Shown: positions 48,613 to 64,000 of the stretch, one piece after another
How the letters are laid out: every line of letters starts with the position of its first letter
How positions within the stretch are numbered: position 1 is the first letter of the stretch
DNA from: Zygnema cylindricum
Taxonomy: Eukaryota; Streptophyta; Zygnematophyceae; Zygnematales; Zygnemataceae
DNA: 64,000 nucleotides
Reading direction: 5' to 3'
Assembly (NCBI GenBank): GCA_037447655.1
Contig: JBBHKE010001306.1
Coordinates: 1-64,000 of the forward strand
Made by a program: the position numbers and the translations under genes
The notes under the pieces: generated by a model
Seen by the model: only the letters and a program-made list of their open reading frames with translations
What the model was told of the DNA's origin: nothing
Database searches by the model: none

Positions 48613-50211
48613 TAGCTTCAATATTTTATTTAGTCCTTGATTCATTTTTCTCGATTGTTGAAATACTTGTACGACAGTTGCGATAGGAAGGCAATATCCG
48701 TACGGTACGATTGGTGGTCTCCAAACGAAAACGGACTCTGTACGAATAAAGAAAATTTCGTTTTTAGTGGTGAAAAAAACGTTAGATCTTACAGCGACAC
48801 ACAGTGCAGTTTGTCTAGAAACGAGATGCCTCGATTTGTGCGAAAAATATTATGACAAACTTAAATAATCATTTTGCTTCGTATTTAAAAACATCTTCAA
48901 ACTCTCTCACAAACGTTTTTTGCTAAAAAACAGGTCTGGTGTCTCAGATATACGTGTCTCCGTGCTCTCACTGCAGGAAAGACAAAACTGGACGAAAACG
49001 GAGTATCCTTGTCACGATGATCTTGTTTAACTATCTTGTTCGCACGTGTCTCAATGCCAGGCTCGTGAAATGAAAAGCTCAATAGAGAATTAAAGACCGT
49101 ACAAGCAAGGAGAAACCCGAGAACGAGTACTCCGCAATTGCAAGAAGATATAGATATTGGCATCAGCCCCTCTGAAAGTTATTCATAATTCCTTACAAAG
49201 CTTTCCAATTACTTCGTCAAGATTGACAAACTTTCTCTCTCCCCCTCTCCCTCCTATCCCTCCCCTCCCCCTCCCCCTCACCCTCTCCCTCTCCCTGTGG
49301 AGGGAGGCTCACTTTAATATATTTTCCCCAGCACACCAACACTGATGTGAACACCCAAAAGCCTAACACTAAAAAACCCTACAACATTGTCCCACTTGAA
49401 AACTGAGACAGAAACGGTTGAAACTGTTATCTTTCTAATGCTGAGTCAGAGCTTAACATAGGAAATAAAATAAAAGTAAATGAATTAAAAAAAATAAAAA
49501 AATAGATAACCCATCGTTTTTGAGTCATGTACATCTCTCATTATCTCATCTCGACCCAAAAAAAACTCCTTAACGGAACAAAACTTAAAAAAAAAGCACT
49601 CTAAGCCTTTTTACATTTCTAATATACACTGGAAAATAACTTCCATTTAAAAAACCTTTAACCACACCCAAACCTAAACCAAACCTCGCTACTCGTTTTT
49701 TTTCCGAATATTTCAGCTATTAGAAGATTCCGAAGAACAACGTCAAGCTTCATTGGAAGTTTTTCAATTCTCTAGCAATTATCCTCTCTCTTCCTCCAAA
49801 ATTTCAATAAATTTCCCCAAATCTCTTTCCTTCTCCTCCAACTCTCTCCATATCTCCTCCTTTTCCTTCTCTCTCCATTCTCTCTCTCCCTCTCCTCTGT
49901 TTCTATACACAATGTTTCTTTAACCTCCTCCAACCTGTTCACCTTCTCGATTTTCGCCTTCTTTTCCGTCTCTTCTCGCTTCCTCCTCTCCTTCTCTCTC
50001 GCCTCCCTCTCCATAAGTAGATTTCCTCTGAACTCCTCCAACTCTCTCTCATTATCCTTTTCATAACTTACAAAAACAACCGTCAAAGTTCTTCAAAAAA
50101 GTTAAAAACATAAAAAAAAAACTAAAACCTTTATATGAAAAATAAAAACTAAAACCTTTACATACAAAAAAAAACTAAAACCTTTCTTTCACCTCACCGC
50201 AAATTCTTCGA
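48613..50211. other. 3' flank of prenylcysteine oxidase
   Basis: 49230-49300 and 49770-50050 are CT-rich simple repeats. The 104-codon minus frame in the latter is Glu/Arg-rich low complexity and lies just past the prenylcysteine oxidase stop. No gene supported. Confidence 0.45.
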
Positions 50212-53200
50212 TCATAGCTCTTCCAAACCGCTCAAACTTGAATTCCCTTTCATTTGACTGTTGTTATTTACACCCAAAATACTGGAATACTGTCGCGAAA
50301 TCCCTAATCTTTTTAAAAGAAGACGAGCTACATTATGGGCCGAAACCGCCGCGGTTTCCATAGCACTTGCGGCACTCTCGAAAGTGTTAACATAATACAA
50401 ATGGTTGTCGTCCAAAAGAAAAGGGGCAAATTTTTCGGGTGCTTGGTAATGAGGATAAGCCGCCCAATCGATTTGAGTCACGGATCGTCGCCACCTGTCA
50501 AAATCTCATCTCACCACAGGAATCCATGTCAGAGTGAAGAAAACAAGGAAGGAAAATAAAAAAGTCATCAAAACAGACAAAAAGAGTGACAAGATAAAGG
50601 TTTTTAGTAAGGAGGTGATTCAGAGCTTGAAGAAACTGAAAAATCAGAATGCAAAAAGGACAGATATTTGTACCTAAATAAGCGATTCAGGAGTTCCCCC
50701 TCCATAGGAATGCGAGAAAATATCTTATAGGTCGCATCTGACGGTCCGTATCGTTTCAAAACTGAGATGGACGAAAACGAAACTTCTTCAGTTTCTGTTG
50801 TACCGATTGTGGTCGGCATTGCATCCGCAGATACTCCAAAATAATTCTTCAACCACAAAAAAAACTACAACTTTTTACTCTCTTGGAAAATCGTTCATTC
50901 AACACTAAATGCTTTACGAAAAGCTAGAAAGGCCACGACGGAAAAAAGTAGAGTAGTCTATCAAAAACTAAAAACACAAAGGAAAAATATAGAAAAAAGG
51001 TCGAAAATAAAGCCAGACAAGAGCAAATTTAGAATTATTTTAAACTTTTAGACCGAAATCTGCAAAAAAGGACGAAATTTTGAAAACTCCGTTTTTTCTG
51101 TAAGACATTGAATAACCCTCAAGTTTACTTTTCCGGAAACCCATTTTTGCATTTTCCCAAACATTTCCAGTTCTCTATACTTACTGAATCCAATTCCCCA
51201 CGGACAAAAGTTGTATATGTATGTTGATATCGTCTAAACGGAACGGAAATGGATGGAACAAGTTCCAGTTTTCCTTCTTCCAACGGAACAGCTATAACCA
51301 CAGCATCGCAGCTATGAATCATGTTCTTCTCCCTCTCTCCCTCTCCATCTCCCTCGCCCACTCCAACTCCCTCTCCTCCCTCTCCCACTCCCTTTCCTCC
51401 CTCTCCTGATCCCTCTCCCTTCCCTCCCTCTTCACTTCCCACTTTGAGAATATACTTGTTCGATTCAGACCGAGTCACTGATGTAATCCGCGAATTTGGG
51501 TAAAAAGTCGCATTTGATAATAATAAAAGACCTTCAGGAATTTTTTGATTTCCTCCTTCTACTGCCCATAAAGCACCGTTACTTCCCGCGAGACCGACAG
51601 CTCCGGCCAATCCACTTATAGTTGCATTTTGATTATAATTGATTCGAATAATCATCTGAAATAAACAGAATTGAGATCAACTTTTCAAAAAGGTGAGGTC
51701 AAGATTCACATTCGAGGTCAATCAACCAAATCAAGACGATAATTGATTCGAATAATCATCTGAGATAAGCAAATTTGGGAATCAAGTAACCAACAAAGTG
51801 AGGGCAAGATCCATATTAAGGTCAATAAACCGAATCAATTATAACTAGTTTTGACTACGATTGACTCGAATAATCATCTGCGGTAAACAGCATTGAGATC
51901 AACTTTTCCAAAAGGTGAGGTCAAGATCGATATTAAGGTTAATTAACCCAATCAATTATAACTACTTTTGACTAGGGCTGACTCGAATAACCAACAGAAT
52001 TAAACAAATTTGGGAATAAACTTAACCAGAAAAGTGAGGTCAAGATCCACATCCAAGGTCAACAAGTTCACTTATTAATAGTTTTGACCATCATTGAACC
52101 AAAAAATCATCGGAGATAAACTGAATGACATCAACTAGTTGAAATCGAGAGGTCAACCACTTTTCAAGGTCAACCAAATCATTTATAAATAGAATTAACC
52201 ATAGTTGATCCGAACAATCATCCGAGGTAAACAAAATCGAGGATCAACTATTTAAAAAAGTGAGGTCAAGATCCACATTCAAGGTCAACAAAATCAACTA
52301 AAAAAGTGTTGACTACGATTGATTTGAATAACCATCTGAGATAAAAAGAATTGAGAGCAACTAGTCAACAACATGATGTCACAATAAAAACCAATATCAA
52401 AACCCTCCAGTCAAAATCGACCTCCCAAAGTCAGCTAATCCAGTTACAATTACAGTTTTCCATATTTAATACAAAAAAATATATACACATCCACCTTTTC
52501 AAGGTCAAAAAATCACATGACAGCAAACATTTGACCATAGTTCATTTTTTCTGCAGTGAAAACTCTACTTTTTGGTCACATTTTTTTCTTTTTTTTTCTT
52601 TGTTGTTTCTTTTTTCTTTTGTGATCTTCAAAGTCTTATGGAATTAAGATCCAGCGTTCAAAACAACAGGTCCAGGATAAACCTTTCAATGTCAAATTTT
52701 CAATTTATTTTAGAATTTTGACAAAATTAGGTTCTTAAAATAAAAAAACCCTCAAAAGTCAACTAAATCAGGATCAACCACAAATATCCACACTCAAATC
52801 CAGCTCTCAAAGACACTAAAACAAACAAATCGAAGAGAAAGTACACAAAATAAACTTAGAAAAAACGAAAACTATGGACATTTGACCACCATACAAAAAA
52901 CACCGATTTTCTCTTCACCAAAGAAGCAACAAAACAACAAAACGACAAAACAACAAAACAACAAAACAACAAAACGATAAAACGACAAAACGACAACAAG
53001 ACAAAAAGACAACTCTACTTGAAAAAAAAAAAAAAACACTCGACGAAAAACTGGTATAAACATGAAAAGAACCATCAAGTCCTTTGTGATTTAAAGTTAA
53101 AAGCTCCATATCCGTTTTCTCCATTTTCTCCCTTTTCTTCTTTTACTTACCGTCACGAGCTCGTTTATTAGAAGAGGACTTAAACCGTTTTTGATTAAAA

Positions 53201-54484
53201 GCTCCCAAAGTTGTCTCTGTGTGATATCGTAAAGATTCACCGATGACAGGAGATCCTCGACTGTCACGTAGACGTCACGATTTTCCGAATACAACAAATG
53301 CCATTGGGCCAAAAGGCTCTAGAGGGAAAAATTGAAAGCATGAAAGAAGGAATGGAAGGAAAGGAGGAGTGAAGCAGAAGGGGGGAGGAGGAAGATGAAA
53401 GAATGGAAAGAGAGAAAGAGGAATGGAGAATGGAAGGAGAGGGACAGAGGAAGGAGGAAGGAGGAAGGGGAGGGAGGAACGAGGAGGTGATGTGAGGGAG
53501 GGGGGAGGGGGAGGGAAAAGAAGGAGAGGGAGGGAGAAGGGAGGAGGGAGAAGAGAAGGGAGGAAGGGAGAGGAGGAGGAGGAAGAGGGAGGGAGGAGGA
53601 GAGGGAGGAGGAGCGAGAAGGAGAGGAATAAAGAAATTGTGCGCATAGATGCATTTTGAATCGAGATTCAACGAATCATCTATAACTTTTATGCATATCC
53701 GAAAAATCAATAAAGTTTCGTATGATCAAAAATGCACTATAGCTGCACATTCTGTTGTATATTTTTGTGAATAGAAATAATTTGACATTTTGTACACAAA
53801 AGAACAATTAAAATGTCTTTTTTGTACACAACTGATTATTGAATACAACAAATGATTTATTTGCAAACTTTTTGTTTGCGATGTATTATAAAAGCTGTTT
53901 AATAAATTGGGCTGAATATGTGTTAAACTATATTGAAGAAAAGGGAGAAGGAGAGGGAGAGGGAGAGTGAGGGGAAGAAAGATTCACACCTGCACAAAAA
54001 TTTGCATTTGCATTAATCCCTGTATTCCATAACGCCACATGATTCGAAAAGTATTTATCCATCCTGACAGCTGGCGTGTCCAAAAGTCCTTTCCTATGAT
54101 CACATCTTTATAAACAAATTCTCTTCCATTCCAAAGCCCTAAAACCTCGGTATCTCCCATTTGTGGAACGCGTTTGAGACCGAGAAGTTGAGCAAATCGC
54201 ACTAAATGAAGATTTTGTTCGTGTATAATCGACGCACCCGAGTCAAAATAATCTCCTTCAAATTCTATGGTGGAAACTCTTCCACCGGGTTTTTCGTTCG
54301 CCTCAAAAATATGAATGTCATGTTCGAACTTTTGTGAAAAGTTTCGTAAAAAAAAAGCCGTGGATGTGCCTCCAATGCCGGCTCCAACGATACAAACTTT
54401 TTCAGAGAGAGAGGTAACTGGAAAATGTAGGAAGAAAGAACCGACAATTAGGGTTAGGGTTTGAATTAGGTTTAAAATTGCCAT
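50212..54484 (-). CDS. FCLY: prenylcysteine (farnesylcysteine) oxidase/lyase, FAD-dependent
   Basis: Five exons on the minus strand: 54484-53990, 53318-53151, 51655-51185, 50846-50674 and 50494-50212. Phases agree; the total is 1590 nt, 529 aa. Residues 1-25 look like a signal peptide. VCIVGAGIGG (30-39) is the FAD-binding GxGxxG Rossmann motif, followed by FEANEKPGGR. Later blocks match plant FCLY: NELVT-x-IRIN, SGLAGAVGLAGS, LWAVEGGN, TFVRG, SVLKRYG, TYKIFSR, IDWAAYPHYQAPE, LYYVN and a C-terminal METAAVSAHNVARL helix. The enzyme oxidises S-prenyl-cysteine to prenyl aldehyde, cysteine and hydrogen peroxide during turnover of prenylated proteins, in the vacuole/endomembrane. Residues about 294-330 are a Gly/Glu insert from a purine simple repeat that the plant enzymes I know lack. 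Intron 2 (51656-53150) holds a minisatellite derived from the exon 3 border. Confidence 0.93.
51637..52400. repeat. ~104-118 bp intronic minisatellite containing the exon-3 border
   Basis: Seven units can be aligned by the motif TTGATTCGAATAATCATCTG or variants, at about 51639 (the real exon border), 51743, 51861, 51978, 52094, 52205 and 52319. Spacings are 104, 118, 117, 116, 111 and 114 bp. Each also carries GAGGTCAAGATCCAC and AAGGTCAACAA blocks. On the minus strand the shared motif includes CAG followed by ATGATTATTCGAATCAA, the acceptor and first codons of prenylcysteine oxidase exon 3. Confidence 0.88.
52400..53150. other. remainder of prenylcysteine oxidase intron 2
   Basis: AT-rich, with a (AACAAAACAAC)n-type simple repeat at 52925-53010 and poly-A runs. 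The 68-70 codon Phe/Val/Cys-rich minus-strand frames here are translations of this repeat. Confidence 0.6.
53325..53625. repeat. GGAGGA/GGGAGAGG purine repeat at the end of prenylcysteine oxidase intron 1
   Basis: About 300 bp of G/A-rich sequence on the plus strand, so a very long polypyrimidine tract on the gene's own strand, ending at the acceptor (exon 2 starts at 53318). The Ser/Leu/Pro-rich open frames in it are artefacts. Confidence 0.85.
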
Positions 54485-55941
54485 TGTTGCTTTCCTTTAA
54501 TGTTTGGCATATGTTGATTTAGACAAGAGGTGCGGTTCAATCCTGGGAATGTGGTTATGCCCACACTTCATATATGAGAATATGGATGAGCCAATACTGA
54601 CATCCGGGCTGGTGACAGTGTGTTTGTAAGGGATGGTGGGGCGGTTTCTTAGTGCACTATAGGGTCTATTCATTATTCAGATGTTCCAAGATCGGTTAGT
54701 TCCGTCGTGGGACAGCTAAAGTACAATTTTGAGATAAGCCAATTCGTTCGAGGAGAACCAACATGGAAAGACACCATTACAACTTTACAAGCCATAGGGC
54801 TTCCGGGTGTATAAGGTATAGCACAATATTTTATAATGCTTCATACTGTACTATTTGACGTAGGAATATGTATGAAACTACAGTACAGTAATGATGAGAT
54901 GTACGAGTATGAAGCGATACACGACGCGTGCCTGCCAACCAGTTTGCAGAAAATGATGCAGAATCTTTAGAGGACACAGTCACAAGTACGGTAATTTAGA
55001 ATCTTCGATATAACCAATCGGGTAGACCCATTACTGGTACTTTATCAACGTGGCAATGTATTGAGCCGCTTTTCTTGCCGCTAGCTGGCAGAAAATGCCT
55101 AGAAGAAGCTTCCTAAAAATTGTCACTTGTTGTATCCTGATCATCCGTTCACTAAACTACCCATGTGAGCCGTCCGATCAGATATACTAAAGCGTCTACA
55201 AACAAGAACAGGTGGACATAACATTCTGAATGATTTTTTCTCCACCTTCTTGGAGCTGCTGAACCGTGATGCATCGCCACGTCACTACTAGCTGCTTCCA
55301 ATTGGCTGTTGGCATTCAGCACTCCCAGAAGGCGCAGCTTTTTGCGCAACACGTGCACTTACTTCTTCGCAAAAGTTAAACTTGAAAAGAAAAAAAAAAC
55401 ACTCAGTACAAATTTATATATTGCTTCCCGAATTTTTCAATAATAATATAATATTTTTGAAGTGACCGAAAATGAACCGAAATTGTCAAATGGTCATAAA
55501 CGGGGTAATTTGACAGAAGATGACACGATCAAAGACAAACATTTCTGGCTGCGTTGAATTTCATGCGTCATTCGGTACTCCCCAAGAAAGAAAAAAAAAA
55601 AAGAAAGAAAAAGCCGGGGGAAAAAAAGTGAATAGAAACAAACAATTAAAATAAAATAATAATTCTCCAGCCAGGAAAAACGCCGTCACAGCATTCCTTG
55701 TTTTTGTAAACTTTTCAGACCCGACACCTCTGACAGTTTATACTTCATAAGCTCATTGGCCTTTTTTTTGCCGCCGCTAATCCTCTTGAGAAGATAAAAT
55801 AAAGGAATTTCGTGTCTTTCATACATATTTATACTTGCCGCAGCTGAAAGCTTAGTAGGATTCTTTTTTGCTGAAGCCTTCAAAGCCTCTACGAGTCGTA
55901 GCTTTACTAAGGTTGTCTCTCCGATTTTAAAGGCAGTAGCC
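54485..55941. other. intergenic region between two divergent genes
   Basis: Prenylcysteine oxidase starts leftward at 54484 and GapCp rightward at 55942, so this 1.46 kb must hold both promoters if the first exons are right. I see no clear TATA box. 55585-55615 is an AAAG/A-rich tract. Confidence 0.5.
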
Positions 55942-59990
<4,049 letters not shown>

Positions 59991-59999
<9 letters not shown>

Positions 60000-60160
60000 A
60001 GAAGAAATTGCTACTCTTTTATGGGAAACTGAAGAAGTTTTGTTTCCAAGGGGAATTGAAGCAATTATTATTCTATGTGGAACTGAAGAATTGTTACCCG
60101 AAGGGCAACTGAAGAAAATTTTGGTACTTGCAAGGGGAATTGGAGAAATTGTTACTATGT
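59991..60160 (+). repeat. tandem repeat starting at the GapCp stop codon (3' UTR)
   Basis: Imperfect units GGGAACTGAAGAAATTGTTACT begin near 59991, 60023, 60051, 60078, 60103 and 60134, a period of 25-32 bp. The first unit contains the last two codons and the stop, so the array appears to be an expansion of the end of the gene. Confidence 0.85.
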
Positions 60161-60261
60161 ATAGTATCTTCGAAAAAGGTTGTTAAGGTGCTTGAATTTG
60201 CTTAGCCTGCGTTCTAGTAGGTCAAGTGAGTTTTCTTCCTGATATATGAAATTTTTATATG

Positions 60262-60304
60262 TTAGCCCTGGAGTCCCATCTTAGCCCTGGAGTCCCATCT
60301 TAGC
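60262..60304 (+). repeat. 19-bp tandem duplication
   Basis: TTAGCCCTGGAGTCCCATC occurs twice in a row, at 60262 and 60281, plus the start of a third unit. It is just 3' of GapCp. Confidence 0.9.
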
Positions 60305-60420
60305 CATCAGCTGATTGTTTTACCTTCATAAGGCAAGCCCAAGTAATAATGGACGAGATTTTCAATATAAAATCCCTCTTCCCTTATGTATGTGTCGATT
60401 TTCCTGTGGTAAAGGCAGAA

Positions 60421-60528
60421 AATGATTTTGTAGTAGGAACTTCGGAAATTCATGTAATGTCAATTACTGCGGGAATGATTTTGTAGTAGGAACTTCGGAA
60501 ATTCATGTAATGTCAATTACTGTGGGAA
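60421..60528 (+). repeat. 53-bp tandem duplication
   Basis: A 53-bp unit starting AATGATTTTGTAGTAGGAAC is repeated once, nearly exactly (60421 and 60474). Confidence 0.9.
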
Positions 60529-60529
60529 T

Positions 60530-63500
60530 GGTTTTGCAAACGATTGTGGCTTTTTCAGCTAGACGTCTCTGTATATGAAAACTATCTTTGGGTTTCTCCC
60601 ACACTAACTCTTTTTTCGCAATTAAATTGTCAACCACCCATGGTATGCTTTGCTACAAAATTTAGTTTCAGCGGGAGATTCGTTTTTATAGGAGTAAGTT
60701 ACGTGTACAATAATCTGTATCTAGTTTTTTGATTCGATTTGACGTTGTTGATCTACTGTGGAAAAGTAAATGTTTAACCCATTCAAGGCCAATCTAGTTA
60801 CAGTCTCGCAACCGTTTATGACTTTGCTGCTTGTTTTTGGCAATGGCTGCTGGCCTGGTACCCTCAGTTATTTTTACAAAACGACAACTTTTTTCACGAA
60901 CGTCTTTACACGTATATGTGAACGGATGTACACTCATAATTTCCAGTCAAACTGTCGAAAAGTCTTGAACCAAAGATGGTCTAAACAGTTGTGCGATTTC
61001 AGCATATTTGTTCGGTTGATTGCATGCTTGCTGTGTCGCATGGTACAGAAATCTTCGAAATAGGAAGCGTCGTAGTTTCCTTTTGACTTGTTGGCCTTTT
61101 CAGCACATCTAGATGATTTCTATGCGAGGCTTAACAAATACCCCGAAGATCCTTCGAGATTGACCATACTTCCATTTGCGTCCATTTGAGAAAGGGATGG
61201 CCATAAGCTGATATTCAACAATATTCGGATTTGGGGTTGTCGTGCCAAGGTCCATGTGGAACAATATAAGAGGAGAGGGAAGCAATGGGAAGGAAAAAAA
61301 AAGTGTGCGCTTAACATTCGCCAGTGAGAATTATACTGAAAGATTTTGAAGATTCAAAATCTCTTGAGGGTCGTGAGCCAAGTGAAAGAAAGTAGGTGAA
61401 ATAGAGTTCAGTCTCCGTGATAACGGGTTCGTCCTTAAGGTTGTGGAACCACGTCCTACCAATTCTTTTCGACAGAGCAACGATAGTCGTGAAAGGATCA
61501 ATAATAATGACAAAACATAAAAACACTCACTAAAATGAAAGCATTTATTTTGGTCAAAGTCTTAAAAGTATTTGCAACTTTTCCAAATTACAAAATGGAT
61601 TCATTTCCCTCACTCACTTACTCCATTTATCCTACTAATCCCAACCAAGAGTTAACACTTCGCAAAAACAACAACAAAAAAAAAAAATAATAAAAAAAAA
61701 AATCTCCTGAAACAGATGACCACATTCACCCTTAAGCGTGTCACCCATAGATTACACATTCTCAGCTACCATCTTGAGCTACCAAGCGCTTCCAAGCGAA
61801 CCGATACAAATCGACCACACATATAAAATAAAGAAGTTCAAACTTCAATGGAAAAGGAATGTGATGTCAAAGACTATACTTTAATCGAATTGTACTTCTA
61901 TGAAACAAAAAATCACCAGAATTGGTGGACGCCCAATTCTTAATTGTGAATCCAAAATCCCCCACAATGTGAGAATCACTAAAACTTATATTAGCCCTAA
62001 TTTAAATGCCCCTCTCAAAAATACACCATTAACTATTGCCTGTGTCATCATATTCAACCTTTTCTATAGTCATTACATAACAAAACTCGATTTCCTCCAA
62101 TACCACCATGTCTCGCTCAAAATGCCATTGTGTGAGAATATGTTTCGTTGCACTTGTGAAATACGGGATTTTTAACAATAACCACAAAAATCGTGCGGTC
62201 TATAAAAATGGCCAAACGACCAACGCAATAACTAAACTCACCCTAGTTTTCCATGATCCTAATACACCCTTTAGATGCATGACTCACGGCCATGTATTTA
62301 GCTTCCGTTGAGATGAGAGCGGTAGTTCGCTAGAGGCAAGAGCTGTAACAAATTGTTACTCCTCCAAAAACAAAGGCGTATCCCGACGTAAATTTCCCAG
62401 GCCGTCTAACTGTTTCCTTACTGTTATACAAATATATTTAATCTAGAGAGGGAACCAGATGTACTTTTCTCTTATTTACAACATTGTGATATGCTGATCG
62501 GATTCCTGCATTTAAATTCTTTCACAATCACAAAAGAAAAATCTACATGTATTTTTGAGTAACATATCATTAAAGATAAACGAACAGCTTGAAGGGGATG
62601 AAAAACCGTGAGTAAGTGATTAACTGTCGTGATATGAGGCGTATTTATTTGTTATTTTCCACATTGGTTCAAACTGTGGGAAGTTGCACGTTCAAATTCA
62701 GTCTCGTTTGACCAAAATATAAAAGGTGGAGATCTCCAACTCGCAAACCTACGTCATTGGGTTCTTGGGGGTAATATTAAACGAAAGATCTTGTGAATCA
62801 CGTGACACTGTGAGCCATATGACATCATCACGCTAATACCTTGTGCTCACAATGATGAGGAAAGTAATCCATTTTCCAACTATTTACGGACAAGTCGCCT
62901 GGAACAATTTCAACACCTGCAAAGGCCAACAACATTCATGCTGCTCAACACCAGTAGCGGAGTCCAACAACAGGCATGCTGCTGTATTTGAAGACTCACA
63001 ATGCTCCCATACTTTTAAGGTCTACCTAAAAGGAAGCATTTTCTACCTTTCAAAATTGATTAAAAACCGAAAAATTGGCGGGAAAATGTCTGCCAAAAAT
63101 TTACATCCACAGAAATATAAGCTCAAGTTCATGCATATACCGAAGCCAACATTATGTTGTAAATAAATTCACATAGCGGTTTTCTCATCGTGGTGAAGGA
63201 ACAAAAGATTCATCCCAATAACATACCACAAGCAATATTTGGACAACCAGCTCCAACGATTGACAAACACCGCGAGCTCAGTCATGAAAATGTCAAAATC
63301 ATTTACATTGAAGTTGTTACAATAAATGCAAATCGCATCAAGGTGTGAGCTAACGAACTAAAAGAAACTCAACAGGTAAACTCATTCTAAAAAAGTCTAC
63401 AATCTTAACAGCATCACTGAAAACACAAGATTTCCCACCCCTATGGACAGCTGTGCAAATCGAGCTTTCGACCATTTGCAGAAAACGTAGCACAATCTAC

Positions 63501-64000
63501 AGGCTTAGCTTGATGAGTCCACCTTCGCAATATGCTGAATCAAATCCACAACACGATTGCTGCAAAAAGGAAAAAAAAAAAAAAAAACAACGGAAGGATA
63601 AGTTACTTAACAAAACAAAAAAGAGCAGCTGAATTAACAATTGTCCATATACACAGTATTCTCTTTCCTCTGCTTAGTAGTGAAGACAATAATCAAAAGC
63701 AAAGGTCCGAAAGGAAATGAATGCTTTAATTGAATTAGCGTCAAGCTTTGACGGTTTAAATTCGTTTCCTCTGGAATACCTATGACAGATAAAGCAATAT
63801 CAAGATTCCTTCAACCTGGTAGCAACAGGCCAGTTAAATGTAATCCGAACCTTATTTTCTTTTCAGAGAAATCTAACAGCTACACATGGTTTCTATTCAA
63901 TGATTCAATCTCTATAATCGTTAATATATTTTCATCAAATAATCCACAATCCATTACTGCTACAGAAATTATAAGAAAATTGCGAACTTGCCGGTATGAT
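60530..64000. other. 3' end of window, no supported gene
   Basis: Only short frames. Around 61105-61190 plus, HLDDFYARLNKYPEDPSRLT reads well and then meets a stop, so it may be a decayed exon of unknown origin. 61680-61705 and 63567-63590 are A-rich tracts. A gene entering from the right edge cannot be excluded. Confidence 0.4.

Noticed and set aside
49772-50086. 104-codon Glu/Arg-rich minus-strand frame after prenylcysteine oxidase
   Set aside because: CT-rich simple repeat past the stop codon; low complexity.
53264-53710. Several 110-150 codon Ser/Pro/Leu-rich minus-strand frames
   Set aside because: They lie in the purine repeat of prenylcysteine oxidase intron 1 and reflect its composition only.

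Overview
The window is nuclear DNA of a streptophyte (green-plant lineage), probably a large, repeat-rich genome of a non-seed plant or charophyte such as Chara. The species guess is inference only. Support for a streptophyte: a plastid-type phosphorylating GAPDH (GapCp) with a transit-peptide exon, a GT37 xyloglucan-type fucosyltransferase, a plant-like prenylcysteine oxidase (FCLY), U2-type GT-AG introns, and degenerate TTTAGGG telomere-like tracts. Two 10-base N runs (17707-17716 and 33634-33643) mark assembly gaps.

Layout. 1-17.2 kb has no gene I can support. It is packed with small non-autonomous DNA transposons: TA-flanked elements ending CACCG, TTA/TAA-flanked PIF/Harbinger-like elements starting GGGTG, and a hAT-type element with an 8-bp target duplication. 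It also holds long inverted repeats, one intact tRNA-Asn and tRNA relics. 18.0-21.6 kb (+) is a six-exon gene for a type II membrane protein of a family I cannot name. 25.2-27.2 kb (+) is a GT37 fucosyltransferase whose 5' exon was not found. 27.2-41.5 kb is repeats: a (TA)n tract, a ~530-bp near-perfect palindrome inside TTTAGGG-like sequence, a decayed coding-like stretch, and a clear nest of elements at 32.8-37.2 kb. 41.5-45.7 kb (-) is a two-exon C2H2 zinc-finger gene (965 aa). 50.2-54.5 kb (-) is a five-exon prenylcysteine oxidase gene (529 aa). 55.9-60.0 kb (+) is a 14-exon GapCp gene (432 aa). 60.2-64 kb shows no convincing gene.

Exon joins were made by reading frame, GT-AG borders and family conservation. 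In the four complete models every intron phase agrees and the sum is a whole number of codons. Two of the five genes (the type II membrane protein and GT37) are adjacent and co-oriented and could both act in Golgi glycan synthesis, but nothing here proves a functional cluster.

The most unusual items are an intronic minisatellite that copies the 3' splice site and the first codons of a prenylcysteine oxidase exon, the palindrome in telomere-like DNA, datable nested transposon insertions with readable empty sites, a run of YSP motifs in the zinc-finger protein, and a six-unit 15-bp array just before a splice acceptor.
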